From JBQTII01 sp052387905 (GTDB lineage: Bacteria > Actinomycetota > Actinomycetes > Sporichthyales > Sporichthyaceae): 24,065 nucleotides of DNA. Shown piece by piece: positions 7,398 to 14,614 of the stretch (positions are counted from its first letter, which is position 1; each line of letters opens with the position of its first letter). Both the position numbers and the translations under genes were made by a program. The notes beneath the pieces were generated by a model. That model made no database searches and had not been told where the DNA came from. It saw nothing but the letters and a program-made list of their open reading frames with translations. The stretch spans positions 1-24,065 of the forward strand of contig JBQTIR010000056.1 in assembly GCA_052387905.1 (NCBI GenBank), in the 5' to 3' direction.

Positions 7398-7439
7398 CGA
7401 CGACGACAACGCAGCGAATCGCCCGCCGGGCGCCGCAGA

Positions 7440-8465
7440 TCAGTACTGCTCGGTCTCGGCGTACCCGGCGTCGTCATCGTCGCCGTCACCGGAGAAGTCG
7501 CCGACGATCAGGCTCGGGTCGAATCCGGGCGGGCTGTCCTTGAGGGCCAGGCCCATGCCGTGCAGCTTGGCCTTGACCTCGTCGATCGACTTGGCGCCGA
7601 AATTCCTTATGTCGAGCAGGTCCGCCTCCGAGCGCGATACGAGTTCACCCACCGAGTGGATGCCCTCGCGCTTGAGGCAGTTGTACGAGCGCACGGTGAG
7701 CTCGAGCTCTTCGATCGGCAGGGCAAGGTCCGCGGCGAGCGCAGCATCGGTGGGCGAGGGGCCCATGTCGATGCCCTCGGCCTCGACGTTGAGCTCACGA
7801 GCCAGCCCGAACAACTCGACCAGGGTCTTACCGGCCGAGGCCATGGCGTCGCGCGGCAGCATCGAGTTCTTGGTCTCGACGTCGACGATCAGCGAGTCGA
7901 AGTCGGTGCGCTGCTCCACGCGGGTGGCCTCGACCTTGTAGGTCACCTTGAGCACCGGGGAGTAGATGGAGTCGACCGGGATGCGGCCGATCTCCTGACC
8001 CGTCTGCTTGTTCTGCTGGGCCGAGATGTAGCCGCGACCACGCTCGACGGTGAGCTCCATGTCGAGCTTGCCCTTGCCGTTGAGCGTGGCCAGGCGAAGC
8101 TCGGGGTTGTGCACCTCGACACCGGCCGGGGGCTGGATGTCGGCGGCCGTGACATCGCCGGGGCCCTGCTTGCGCAGGTACATCACGACAGGCTCGTCGT
8201 GCTCGGAGCTCACGACCAGGCCCTTGATGTTCAGGATGAGGTCAGTGACGTCCTCCTTGACCCCGGGCACCGTCGTGAACTCGTGCAGCACACCGTCGAT
8301 CCGGATGCTGGTCACGGCCGCGCCCGGGATGGAGGAGAGCAGGGTGCGACGCAGGGAGTTACCGAGGGTGTAGCCGAACCCCGGCTCCAGCGGCTCGATG
8401 ACGAACCGGGAGCGGTGCTCGCCGACAATCTCTTCGGACAGGGTGGGGCGCTGTGCAATCAGCAC
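7440..8465 (-). CDS. rpoA: DNA-directed RNA polymerase subunit alpha
   Basis: The alpha dimer scaffolds RNA polymerase assembly and contacts UP elements and activators through its C-terminal domain. The 341-residue protein has the N-terminal assembly domain (about 1-230, with GFGYTLGNSLRRTLLSS), and the C-terminal domain at about 248-308 with ELTVRSYNCLKREGI and NFGAKSIDEVKAKL. Arg259 and Asn262 match E. coli alpha Arg265 and Asn268. The end is acidic (DFSGDGDDDDAGYAE). GTG 8465 is preceded by AAGGA seven bases upstream. It directly follows rpsK across 86 bp, where many bacteria have rpsD. Confidence 0.98.
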   Translation of the reverse strand: MLIAQRPTLSEEIVGEHRSRFVIEPLEPGFGYTLGNSLRRTLLSSIPGAAVTSIRIDGVLHEFTTVPGVKEDVTDLILNIKGLVVSSEHDEPVVMYLRKQGPGDVTAADIQPPAGVEVHNPELRLATLNGKGKLDMELTVERGRGYISAQQNKQTGQEIGRIPVDSIYSPVLKVTYKVEATRVEQRTDFDSLIVDVETKNSMLPRDAMASAGKTLVELFGLARELNVEAEGIDMGPSPTDAALAADLALPIEELELTVRSYNCLKREGIHSVGELVSRSEADLLDIRNFGAKSIDEVKAKLHGMGLALKDSPPGFDPSLIVGDFSGDGDDDDAGYAETEQY

Positions 8466-8520
8466 GATGATTCCTTTCCGCGACGACCGCTATTTGAAGT
8501 CGCGAACCTGGTGACGCGCA

Positions 8521-8535
8521 CTGACGCTCTGTCAG
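8521..8535. other. small hairpin in the rpsK-rpoA gap
   Basis: CTGAC and GTCAG form a 5-bp stem around GCTCT, 17 bases past the rpsK stop. The surrounding segment (8523-8545) resembles a segment in the rplF-rplR gap at 14541-14561. The remaining gap carries the rpoA ribosome-binding site and no open frame. The stem is too short to call a terminator. Confidence 0.25.
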
Positions 8536-8551
8536 GACGCGGTGGAAAGTG

Positions 8552-8959
8552 TCAGACGCGGCGGCGCTTTGACGGCCGGCAGCCGTTGTGCGGTGACGGG
8601 GTGACGTCGTTGATCGAGCCGACCTCCAGGCCGGTGGCCTGTAGCGAGCGGATCGCGGTCTCGCGACCGGAACCCGGGCCCTTCACGAAGACGTCGACCT
8701 TGCGCATGCCGTGCTCCTGAGCGCGTCGGGCAGCGGACTCGGCCGCCATCTGCGCCGCGAACGGGGTCGACTTGCGCGAACCCTTGAAGCCCACGTGGCC
8801 GGCACTGGCCCAGGAGATCACGTTCCCCTGCGGGTCGGTGATCGACACGATCGTGTTGTTGAACGTGCTCTTGATGTGCGCGTGGCCGTGCGCGATGTTC
8901 TTCTTTTCCTTGCGGCGCACCTTCTTGGCAGCGCCCTTTTGACCGGTCTTCGGAGGCAT
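8552..8959 (-). CDS. rpsK: 30S ribosomal protein S11
   Basis: S11 lies on the 30S platform near the mRNA exit. The 135-residue protein shows AHIKSTFNNTIVSITDPQGN, SAGHVGFKGSRKSTPFAAQ and the conserved end DVTPSPHNGCRPSKRRRV. It starts five bases after the rpsM stop. The 3' end has a partial imperfect copy about 20 bases downstream in the rpsK-rpoA gap. rpsD does not follow, unlike in Mycobacterium or E. coli. Confidence 0.98.
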   Translation of the reverse strand: MPPKTGQKGAAKKVRRKEKKNIAHGHAHIKSTFNNTIVSITDPQGNVISWASAGHVGFKGSRKSTPFAAQMAAESAARRAQEHGMRKVDVFVKGPGSGRETAIRSLQATGLEVGSINDVTPSPHNGCRPSKRRRV

Positions 8960-8964
8960 CTAGA

Positions 8965-9345
8965 TCACTTCTTCCCGGGCTTCTTCTTGCCGGCGATGGC
9001 GCGGCGAGGGCCCTTGCGGGTGCGGGCGTTCGTGTGGGTGCGCTGGCCGTGCACCGGAAGCCCGCGACGGTGCCGGATCCCCTGGTAACAGCCGATCTCC
9101 ACCTTGCGGCGGATGTCGGCGGCGACCTCGCGGCGGAGGTCACCTTCGATCTTGTAGTTCTGCTCGATGAAGTCGCGCAGTGCGACGAGCTGGGAGTCGT
9201 CGAGGTCCTTCACGCGGATGTCGGGGCTGATGCCCGTACCCGCGAGAGCCGCCTTGGAGCGGGTCCGACCCATGCCGTAGATGTAGGTGAGCGCGACCTC
9301 AAGGCGCTTTTCGCGCGGGAGGTCGACGCCGACGAGGCGTGCCAT
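8965..9345 (-). CDS. rpsM: 30S ribosomal protein S13
   Basis: S13 sits in the 30S head, forms intersubunit bridges and touches P-site tRNA with its basic tail. The 126-residue protein has MARLVGVDLPREKRLEVALT, the GMGRTRSKAAL helix-hairpin-helix, GCYQGIRHRRGLPVHGQRT and a Lys/Arg-rich end. It lies 133 bp downstream of rpmJ and five bases upstream of rpsK. Confidence 0.98.
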   Translation of the reverse strand: MARLVGVDLPREKRLEVALTYIYGMGRTRSKAALAGTGISPDIRVKDLDDSQLVALRDFIEQNYKIEGDLRREVAADIRRKVEIGCYQGIRHRRGLPVHGQRTHTNARTRKGPRRAIAGKKKPGKK

Positions 9346-9441
9346 TCAGGCGTTCCTTACTGATCTGTTCGGAGGTCTGAACGCTTCCCTCCCGGCCGCA
9401 CCTGATGGTGTGGATGGGCCCCGGCCTCCGCGCCGAGGGTG

Positions 9442-9457
9442 CAGCGCTCGCGCGCTG
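9442..9457. other. hairpin in the rpmJ-rpsM gap
   Basis: CAGCGC and GCGCTG form a 6-bp stem around TCGC, 21 bases past the rpmJ stop. The 133-bp gap contains no open frame that I would call coding, and no clear promoter. The hairpin could be a processing or pausing site. Confidence 0.25.
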
Positions 9458-9478
9458 TGGTTACGTTGGGTGGTGGTG

Positions 9479-9592
9479 CTAGCCCTGGCGCTGCTTGTGG
9501 CGCAGGTTCTCGCAGATGACCATGACGCGACCGTGCCGGCGGATCACCTTGCACTTGTCGCAGATCTTCTTCACGCTCGGGTTGACCTTCAT
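9479..9592 (-). CDS. rpmJ: 50S ribosomal protein L36 (zinc-ribbon form)
   Basis: A 37-residue protein, MKVNPSVKKICDKCKVIRRH through to RHKQRQG, too short for most gene callers but unmistakable. Zinc ligands Cys11, Cys14, Cys27 and His32 are all present, so this is the zinc-containing form rather than the Cys-less paralogue made under zinc limitation. It begins 11 bases after the infA stop, the standard infA-rpmJ pair. Confidence 0.96.
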   Translation of the reverse strand: MKVNPSVKKICDKCKVIRRHGRVMVICENLRHKQRQG

Positions 9593-9603
9593 GCCCTTGC
9601 TTC

Positions 9604-9825
9604 CTACTTGTAGCGGTAGACGATCCGGCCACGGCTCAGGTCGTACGGCGAGAGCTCCACCACGACCCTGTCGTCCGGCAGGATCCGGATGTAGTGCATC
9701 CGCATCTTGCCGCTGATGTGTGCCAGGACCTTGTGCCCGTTCTCGAGCTGCACCCGGAACATGGCGTTCGGGAGCGACTCGACCACGGTGCCCTCGATCT
9801 CGATGGCCCCATCTTTTTTCGCCAT
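9604..9825 (-). CDS. infA: translation initiation factor IF-1
   Basis: IF-1 occupies the 30S A site during initiation. Starting at ATG 9825 gives 73 residues, MAKKDGAIEIEGTVVESLPN onward, an S1-like OB fold ending in SPYDLSRGRIVYRYK. The same frame is open to 9867, but the extra 14 residues do not belong to IF-1 and GGAGG directly precedes ATG 9825. The 82-bp gap from map contains a candidate -10 element. Confidence 0.97.
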   Translation of the reverse strand: MAKKDGAIEIEGTVVESLPNAMFRVQLENGHKVLAHISGKMRMHYIRILPDDRVVVELSPYDLSRGRIVYRYK

Positions 9826-9899
9826 GTCCTCCGCGATCCTGTTGCTGACTGTGACGCCTGCGGGCATGCGAACGTGAACCGGACGCGAGCCGAGGGGCG

Positions 9900-9905
9900 A
9901 GTCTA
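9900..9905 (-). promoter_or_regulatory. candidate -10 element upstream of infA
   Basis: TAGACT on the minus strand fits the actinobacterial TANNNT -10 motif. It lies just past the map stop and about 75 bases before the infA ATG. The possible -35 (TTCGCC, 18 bases upstream) is poor. It would provide a separate promoter for infA-rpmJ-rpsM-rpsK-rpoA. Confidence 0.25.
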
Positions 9906-9907
9906 CG

Positions 9908-10774
9908 TCACGCGGGCGTGGTGGGCGAAATCGGGCGGACCTCTCCGCAGGCGTGCCCCAGCTCCGCCAGCCGGGCCGCCCCTCCGTCCAGGGCCGTCAG
10001 CACCCATGGGCCGCGGTCCAGCAGCGTGAAGGTGTGCTCGAAGTGTGCAGAGAACGCCCCGTCGGCGGTGACCACCGTCCAGCCATCGGCCAAGGTCCGG
10101 GTATTCCGGGTGCCGAGATTGATCATCGGCTCAACAGCCAGCACCAGGCCTGGACGCATCCGCTCCAGCTTGCGATTGGTCGAGTAGTTGGGGACCTGGG
10201 GCGGTTGATGCATCTGCGAGCCGATGCCGTGGCCCACGTACTCCTCGACGATGCCGTAGTCCCCGCAACCTGCTACGTAGGCCTCGATGGCATCTCCGAT
10301 GTCGTTGATGCGCCCGGTCGGGCGGGCCGCCGCCATCCCCCGCCATAGCGACTCCTCACACACCCGCAGCAACTCGGCGACCTCCGGGGGGATCTCCCCC
10401 ACCGGCACGGTGATCGCCGCGTCCCCGTGCCAACCGTCCACGATCGCTCCGCAGTCGATCGAGACCACGTCGCCCTCGCGCAGCACACGGTCACCCGGGA
10501 TGCCGTGCACGATCTCGTCGTTGACCGAGGCACAGATGGCGTGGGCGAAGTCCGGCACGCCCGGCCCACCGGGCACGCCCTGGAACGAGGGGATACCGCC
10601 GGCCTCGCGAATGTTGGCCTCGGCGATCGCGTCGAGATCCCTCGTCGTCATCCCCGCGCGCACGCTGCCACGCAGCAACTCCAACGTCTGGCCCACCAGC
10701 AGGCCCGCCAGGCGCATCTTCTCGATCTGCGCAGGCGTCTTGTACTCGATGGCACGTTTGCTGCGCGAGAACAC
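9908..10774 (-). CDS. map: methionine aminopeptidase, type I
   Basis: Removes the initiator Met from nascent proteins. The 288-residue protein has the pita-bread fold with all five metal ligands visible: Asp107 (SIDCGA), Asp118 (WHGDAA), His182 (YVGHGIG), Glu215 (AVEPM) and Glu246 (HFEHTF). The substrate-side His90 (EIVHGIP) is also present. GTG 10774 has GGAGG four to five bases upstream. It follows adk by 33 bp in the standard secY-adk-map-infA order. The C-terminus extends about 25 residues past the conserved core. Confidence 0.96.
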   Translation of the reverse strand: MFSRSKRAIEYKTPAQIEKMRLAGLLVGQTLELLRGSVRAGMTTRDLDAIAEANIREAGGIPSFQGVPGGPGVPDFAHAICASVNDEIVHGIPGDRVLREGDVVSIDCGAIVDGWHGDAAITVPVGEIPPEVAELLRVCEESLWRGMAAARPTGRINDIGDAIEAYVAGCGDYGIVEEYVGHGIGSQMHQPPQVPNYSTNRKLERMRPGLVLAVEPMINLGTRNTRTLADGWTVVTADGAFSAHFEHTFTLLDRGPWVLTALDGGAARLAELGHACGEVRPISPTTPA

Positions 10775-10807
10775 CGCGCCTCCGATCTTGTCGGCTGATC
10801 CAGAAAG

Positions 10808-11461
10808 TCAGACTGTGGCGCGGCGCAACGCCGCGATCGCCCGTGCGGTGACGTCCTCGACGCCGCCGGTGGCGTCCACGCCGGCAAGCAGGGCGCGGTC
10901 GGCGTAGTAGCCCACGATCGGCGCTGTCTGCTCGGCGTAGACCTCCAGGCGGTGCCGGATGGTCACTTCCCGGTCGTCGTCGCGCTGGAACAGATCACCG
11001 TCGCAGGCGTCGCACCGGTCGGCGACGGTAGGCGGATCGAAGTCGATGTGCCAGATGCGACCGCAGTCGCGGCAGGTGCGACGTCCCGCGAGGCGCTGGA
11101 CCACCTCGTCGTCGTCGACGACGAGTTCCAGCACGACGTCCAGTCCGGTCCCGATCTCCAGCAGCATGTCGTCCAGTGCCTTGGCCTGGGACAGGTTGCG
11201 GGGAAACCCGTCGAGCAGGTACCCCGAGGCCGCGTCCGGCTCGGAGATCCGCTGGCGGACCATCCCGATGGTGACCTCGTCCGGGACCAGGTCACCGGCG
11301 TCCATGTACATCTTGGCCTCGACACCCAGCGCTGTGCCGCGACTGACGTTGGCCCGGAAGATGTCACCGGTCGAGATCTGCGGGACACCCAGGTGGGTGG
11401 AAATGAACTGGGCCTGGGTGCCCTTGCCCGCTCCCGGCGGGCCCACGAGGACGATTCGCAC
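10808..11461 (-). CDS. adk: adenylate kinase
   Basis: Catalyses ATP + AMP to 2 ADP. The 217-residue protein has the P-loop GPPGAGKGT (7-15), the AMP-site STGDIFRANV, the DGFPRNLSQA motif (84-93) and a long LID domain. The LID contains Cys130, Cys133, Cys150 and Cys153 (CRDC and CDAC), so it should bind a structural zinc, as in many Gram-positive enzymes. GTG 11461 starts 16 bases after the secY stop. The position between secY and map is conserved in actinobacteria. Confidence 0.97.
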   Translation of the reverse strand: MRIVLVGPPGAGKGTQAQFISTHLGVPQISTGDIFRANVSRGTALGVEAKMYMDAGDLVPDEVTIGMVRQRISEPDAASGYLLDGFPRNLSQAKALDDMLLEIGTGLDVVLELVVDDDEVVQRLAGRRTCRDCGRIWHIDFDPPTVADRCDACDGDLFQRDDDREVTIRHRLEVYAEQTAPIVGYYADRALLAGVDATGGVEDVTARAIAALRRATV

Positions 11462-11477
11462 TAGAGCCCCACGCCCA

Positions 11478-12785
11478 CTAGCGCAGGAATCCCTCGTAGT
11501 TGCGCTGCTGGAGCTGGCTCTGGATCTGCTTCACGGTGTCCAGACCCACCCCGACGATGATGAGGATGCTTGCTCCACCGAACGGGAACTGCTGGGTCGC
11601 ACTGTTCCCGAGCACTCCGATGGCGACCATCGGGATGAGCGCCACGACGCCGAGGTAGAGCGCCCCAGCGGTGGTGATCCGGTTGAGCACGTAGTCCAGA
11701 TACTCCTCGGTCGGCCGGCCCGCCCGGATGCCCGGAATGAAGCCGCCGTACTTCTTCATGTTGTCGGCGAGTTCCTTCGGGTTGAAGGTGATCGCGACGT
11801 AGAAGAAGGCGAAGAAGACGATCATCAGGAAGAACGTCGCCATGTAGAACGGGTGGTCACCGGTGATGAAGTACTTCTGTACCCAGATCGCCCACCCGGA
11901 GGTCTCATCCCCGATCTGGGTGGCCAACGCCGGCAGGTAGAGCAGCGACGAGGCGAAGATGACCGGGATGATGCCCGCCTGGTTCACCTTGAGGGGGATG
12001 TAGGTCGACGTACCCCCGTACATCCGTCGCCCGATCATCCGCTTGGCGTACTGCACCGGGATGCGCCGTTGCGCCTGCTCGACGAACACCACGGCGGCGA
12101 CGAGCACGAGGCCGGCGGCGACCACGGCGAGGAAGACCGTCCAGCCCTCGACGATCTTGATGTTCCAGAGCTGCTGCGGGAAGGTCGCGGCGATCTGGCA
12201 GAAGATCAGCACCGACATGCCGTTGCCGACGCCGCGGTCGGTGATGAGCTCACCGAGCCACATCACGACGCAGGTGCCGGCGGTCATGATCGCGACCATC
12301 GTGATGATGCCGAAGCTGCCGATGTCTTCGTGGATCAGCGGCAGGTCACAGCCCTGCAGGAGCCGGCCGGGCTGGCGCGCGATGGCGATCAGCGCCGTGG
12401 ACTGCAGGATCGCCAGCGCCACCGTGAGGTACCGGGTGTACTGCGTCAGCTTGGCGGTACCGGCCTGGCCTTCCTTCTTCAGCGTCTCCAGCCGCGGGAT
12501 GACCACGACGAGCAGCTGAATGATGATGCTGGCCGTGATGTACGGCATGATCCCCAGCGCGAAAATGGCGAGCTGGAGCAGCGCGCCGCCGGAGAACAGG
12601 TTGATCAGCCCGGCGACACCGCCCTGATCCAGGGCCGGCCCCAGGCACTGGTTGATGGCCTCGGTGTCGACCCCAGGGGTCGGCAACTGCGACCCGAGCC
12701 GGAAGAGCGCGATCACCCCAAGGGTGAACAGCAACTTCTTGCGCAGGTCAGGCGTGCGAAACGCCGCCGCGAACGCGGTGAGCAC
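11478..12785 (-). CDS. secY: Sec translocon channel subunit SecY
   Basis: Forms the protein-conducting channel of the plasma membrane with SecE and SecG. The 435-residue protein has ten predicted transmembrane segments; the first is at about 17-34 after PDLRKKLLFT. Visible signatures include the plug region following GSQLPTPGVD, FALGIMPYITASIIIQLL, GNGMSVLIF and the cytoplasmic loop FNPKELADNMKKYGGFIPGI with GRPTEEYLD. GTG 12785 has AGGAGG four bases upstream. An 80-bp gap with an 8-bp-stem hairpin separates it from rplO. Confidence 0.97.
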   Translation of the reverse strand: MLTAFAAAFRTPDLRKKLLFTLGVIALFRLGSQLPTPGVDTEAINQCLGPALDQGGVAGLINLFSGGALLQLAIFALGIMPYITASIIIQLLVVVIPRLETLKKEGQAGTAKLTQYTRYLTVALAILQSTALIAIARQPGRLLQGCDLPLIHEDIGSFGIITMVAIMTAGTCVVMWLGELITDRGVGNGMSVLIFCQIAATFPQQLWNIKIVEGWTVFLAVVAAGLVLVAAVVFVEQAQRRIPVQYAKRMIGRRMYGGTSTYIPLKVNQAGIIPVIFASSLLYLPALATQIGDETSGWAIWVQKYFITGDHPFYMATFFLMIVFFAFFYVAITFNPKELADNMKKYGGFIPGIRAGRPTEEYLDYVLNRITTAGALYLGVVALIPMVAIGVLGNSATQQFPFGGASILIIVGVGLDTVKQIQSQLQQRNYEGFLR

Positions 12786-12830
12786 GATTCCTCCTGCATG
12801 GGTTCGTCAGCGCGGACCCAGGTCGGGATG

Positions 12831-12848
12831 CGGGGCGGACCCGCCCCG
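12831..12848. terminator. GC-rich hairpin between rplO and secY
   Basis: CGGGGCGG and CCGCCCCG are exact reverse complements separated by two bases; in practice this gives a 6-bp stem with a small loop. It lies 17 bases downstream of the rplO stop and 45 bases upstream of secY, with no U-tract. It may lower read-through from the ribosomal genes into secY. Confidence 0.35.
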
Positions 12849-12865
12849 ACTCTGGCGACAATAAC

Positions 12866-13309
12866 TCAGGCAAGCGGTGTGGCGGTGCCTCCGGCGGCGG
12901 TGATCTTGTCCCGCGCCGAAGTCGAGAAGCGATGCACGCTGACCGTGAGGGCCACCGTGACCTCACCGGTACCGAGAATCTTCACCGGTTGGCCCTTGCG
13001 GACCGCACCCCGCGCGACCAGATCGTCGACCGTGACCTCGCCACCGGCGGGGTACATCTCGGCCAACTTGTCCAGGTTGACCACCTGGTACTCGACCCGG
13101 AACGGGTTGGTGAAGCCGCGGAGCTTGGGCAGCCGCATGTGCAACGGCATCTGCCCGCCCTCGAAGCGCTCGGGCACCTGATAGCGCGCCTTGGTGCCCT
13201 TGGTGCCACGGCCGGCGGTCTTACCCTTGGAGCCCTCGCCGCGGCCCACGCGCATGCGCGACTTGTGGGCCCCCGGCGACGGGCGCAGGTGGTGAACCTT
13301 GAGCGTCAT
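12866..13309 (-). CDS. rplO: 50S ribosomal protein L15
   Basis: A late-assembly 50S protein. The 147-residue product shows LKVHHLRPSPGAHKSRMRVG, the Gly/Lys-rich GRGEGSKGKTAGRGTKG stretch, FEGGQMPLHMRLPKLRGF and the C-terminal KILGTGEV domain. It starts three bases after the rpmD stop and lies upstream of secY, the conserved spc-operon order. Confidence 0.98.
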   Translation of the reverse strand: MTLKVHHLRPSPGAHKSRMRVGRGEGSKGKTAGRGTKGTKARYQVPERFEGGQMPLHMRLPKLRGFTNPFRVEYQVVNLDKLAEMYPAGGEVTVDDLVARGAVRKGQPVKILGTGEVTVALTVSVHRFSTSARDKITAAGGTATPLA

Positions 13310-13312
13310 CAG

Positions 13313-13495
13313 TTACTCAACCTCTTCCACGGTGACCAGATGGGCCACTGTTTTGACCATTCCGCGGACGACAGGCTGGTCCTCGCGGACGACCGAATCC
13401 CGGATGCGGTGCAGCCCCAGCGAACGAAGGGTGTCGCGCTGGTTCTGCTTGCCGCCGATTCCGGAGCGAATCTGGGTGATCTTGAGCTGGGTCAT
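13313..13495 (-). CDS. rpmD: 50S ribosomal protein L30
   Basis: A 60-residue protein, MTQLKITQIRSGIGGKQNQR onward, ending VAHLVTVEEVE, the normal bacterial L30 length. The frame is open upstream to 13696, but that part overlaps rpsE out of frame. ATG 13495 overlaps the rpsE stop in ATGA, so the two are translationally coupled. Confidence 0.97.
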   Translation of the reverse strand: MTQLKITQIRSGIGGKQNQRDTLRSLGLHRIRDSVVREDQPVVRGMVKTVAHLVTVEEVE

Positions 13496-14136
13496 CGGGA
13501 TTCCCCCGCGGCCAGCGATCGCGCCCGGGCCCGCAGCATCGCCGGGGGCGCCACGTCCTCCAGCGGGAGACCGCGACGCGCGGCGACCTGCTCGGGACGC
13601 TCGAGCCGACGCAGCGCGTCGACCGTGGCGTGCACGATGTTGATCGAGTTGGACGAGCCCAGCGACTTGCTCAGGATGTCGTGGATCCCGGCGCACTCCA
13701 GGACGGCGCGGACCGCGCCGCCGGCGATGACGCCGGTTCCCGGGCTGGCCGGACGCAGCATCACGACGCCGGCAGCCTTCTCGCCCTGAACGGGGTGCGG
13801 AATGGTGCCCTGGATCCGCGGGACCTTGAAGAAGTTCTTCTTGGCCTCCTCGACGCCCTTGGCGATGGCCGCGGGCACTTCCTTGGCCTTGCCGTAGCCG
13901 ACACCCACGGTGCCGTCGCCGTCACCGACGACGACGAGCGCGGTGAAGCTGAAGCGTCGACCGCCCTTGACGACCTTGGCGACGCGGTTGATGTCGACAA
14001 CGCGCTCGACGAACTGGCTCTTCTCGGCCGGGGCGCCGCGACGGTCGTCTCGGCGGTCCTTCCGGTCGCCGCCGCCCGCTCCGCCTGCGCCACCGGCACC
14101 GGCTGCGCCGGCCGGTCCTCGACGTTGTGGTGGCAT
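13492..14136 (-). CDS. rpsE: 30S ribosomal protein S5
   Basis: S5 helps decoding accuracy and mRNA unwinding at the 30S entry. The 214-residue protein has a Gly/Ala/Arg-rich N-terminal extension (about residues 1-38, GAAGAGGAGGAGGGDRKD), then the double-stranded RNA-binding domain (FVERVVDINRVAKVVKGGRR, GYGKAKEVPAAI) and the C-terminal domain (GTGVIAGGAVRAVLECAGI). ATG 14136 overlaps the rplR stop by one base (TAATG) and its own stop overlaps rpmD in ATGA. Confidence 0.98.
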   Translation of the reverse strand: MPPQRRGPAGAAGAGGAGGAGGGDRKDRRDDRRGAPAEKSQFVERVVDINRVAKVVKGGRRFSFTALVVVGDGDGTVGVGYGKAKEVPAAIAKGVEEAKKNFFKVPRIQGTIPHPVQGEKAAGVVMLRPASPGTGVIAGGAVRAVLECAGIHDILSKSLGSSNSINIVHATVDALRRLERPEQVAARRGLPLEDVAPPAMLRARARSLAAGESR

Positions 14137-14519
14137 TAGAACTCCAATCCTTCTTCGCGGGCCCCGTCGGCCAGTGCAGCGATGCGGCCGTGGTAACGGT
14201 TACCGCCCCGGTCGAACACGACGGTGCTGACACCGGCGGACTTGGCCCGCTCGGCCACGAGCGTGCCGACCTGGCGTGCCTTTGCCGACTTGTCGCCCGC
14301 TGCACCACGCAGCGCGGCGTCCATCGTCGAAGCCGAGGCCAGGGTCACCCCGGCGGTATCGTCCACCACCTGAGCCACCATGTGACGGCTGGTGCGAGTC
14401 ACGACCAGACGCGGCCGTGCCGGGGTCCCGGACACCTTCTTGCGCACCCGGATGTGGCGCCGCTTGCGGGCCACACCCTTCTTCGCGATGCCCTTGGCGA
14501 TCTTGACGCTGACGGCCAT
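14136..14519 (-). CDS. rplR: 50S ribosomal protein L18
   Basis: L18 binds 5S rRNA with L5 in the central protuberance. The 127-residue protein shows RKRRHIRVRKKVSGTPARPR, a variable middle, and VVFDRGGNRYHGRIAALADG. The N-terminus is slightly longer and more Lys-rich than usual. The start is separated from rplF by 62 bp that are nearly filled by a 19-codon mini-ORF ending two bases before this ATG. There is no strong ribosome-binding site, so coupling to upstream translation is plausible. Confidence 0.97.
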   Translation of the reverse strand: MAVSVKIAKGIAKKGVARKRRHIRVRKKVSGTPARPRLVVTRTSRHMVAQVVDDTAGVTLASASTMDAALRGAAGDKSAKARQVGTLVAERAKSAGVSTVVFDRGGNRYHGRIAALADGAREEGLEF

Positions 14520-14521
14520 GA

Positions 14522-14581
14522 CTACTTACCGGCCTTTCCGACGCTCTGACGGACGCAGTGGCGAATCGCCGCGCTTTTCAT
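14522..14581 (-). CDS. 19-codon mini-ORF repeating the L6 C-terminus
   Basis: The frame ATG 14581 to TAG 14522 encodes MKSAAIRHCVRQSVGKAGK. Its ATG abuts the rplF stop (TAGATG) and its own stop is two bases before the rplR ATG (TAGTCATG). The last six residues plus stop, VGKAGK, repeat the end of L6 with synonymous third-base changes (GCG/GCC, GGC/GGT). It may be a translated linker that passes ribosomes from rplF to rplR, or just the remnant of a 60-nt tandem duplication. No function is known; expression is unproven. Confidence 0.35.
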   Translation of the reverse strand: MKSAAIRHCVRQSVGKAGK

Positions 14582-14614
14582 CTACTTGCCCGCCTTTCCG
14601 ACCTTGCGGCGAAT
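14522..14614 (-). repeat. 60-nt-offset tandem duplication of the rplF 3' end
   Basis: On the minus strand, ATTCGCC followed by GTCGGAAAGGCGGGCAAGTAG-type sequence appears at 14614-14582 (end of rplF) and again at 14566-14522. The second copy has a 12-base insertion between the two blocks. The stop codons are exactly 60 bases apart. Over the final 21 bases the copies differ at only two positions. Confidence 0.75.

Noticed and set aside
10959..13181. A 740-codon open frame on the plus strand
   Set aside because: It runs antisense to adk, secY and rplO. Long antisense frames are common in high-GC DNA, and its composition follows the codon positions of the real genes.
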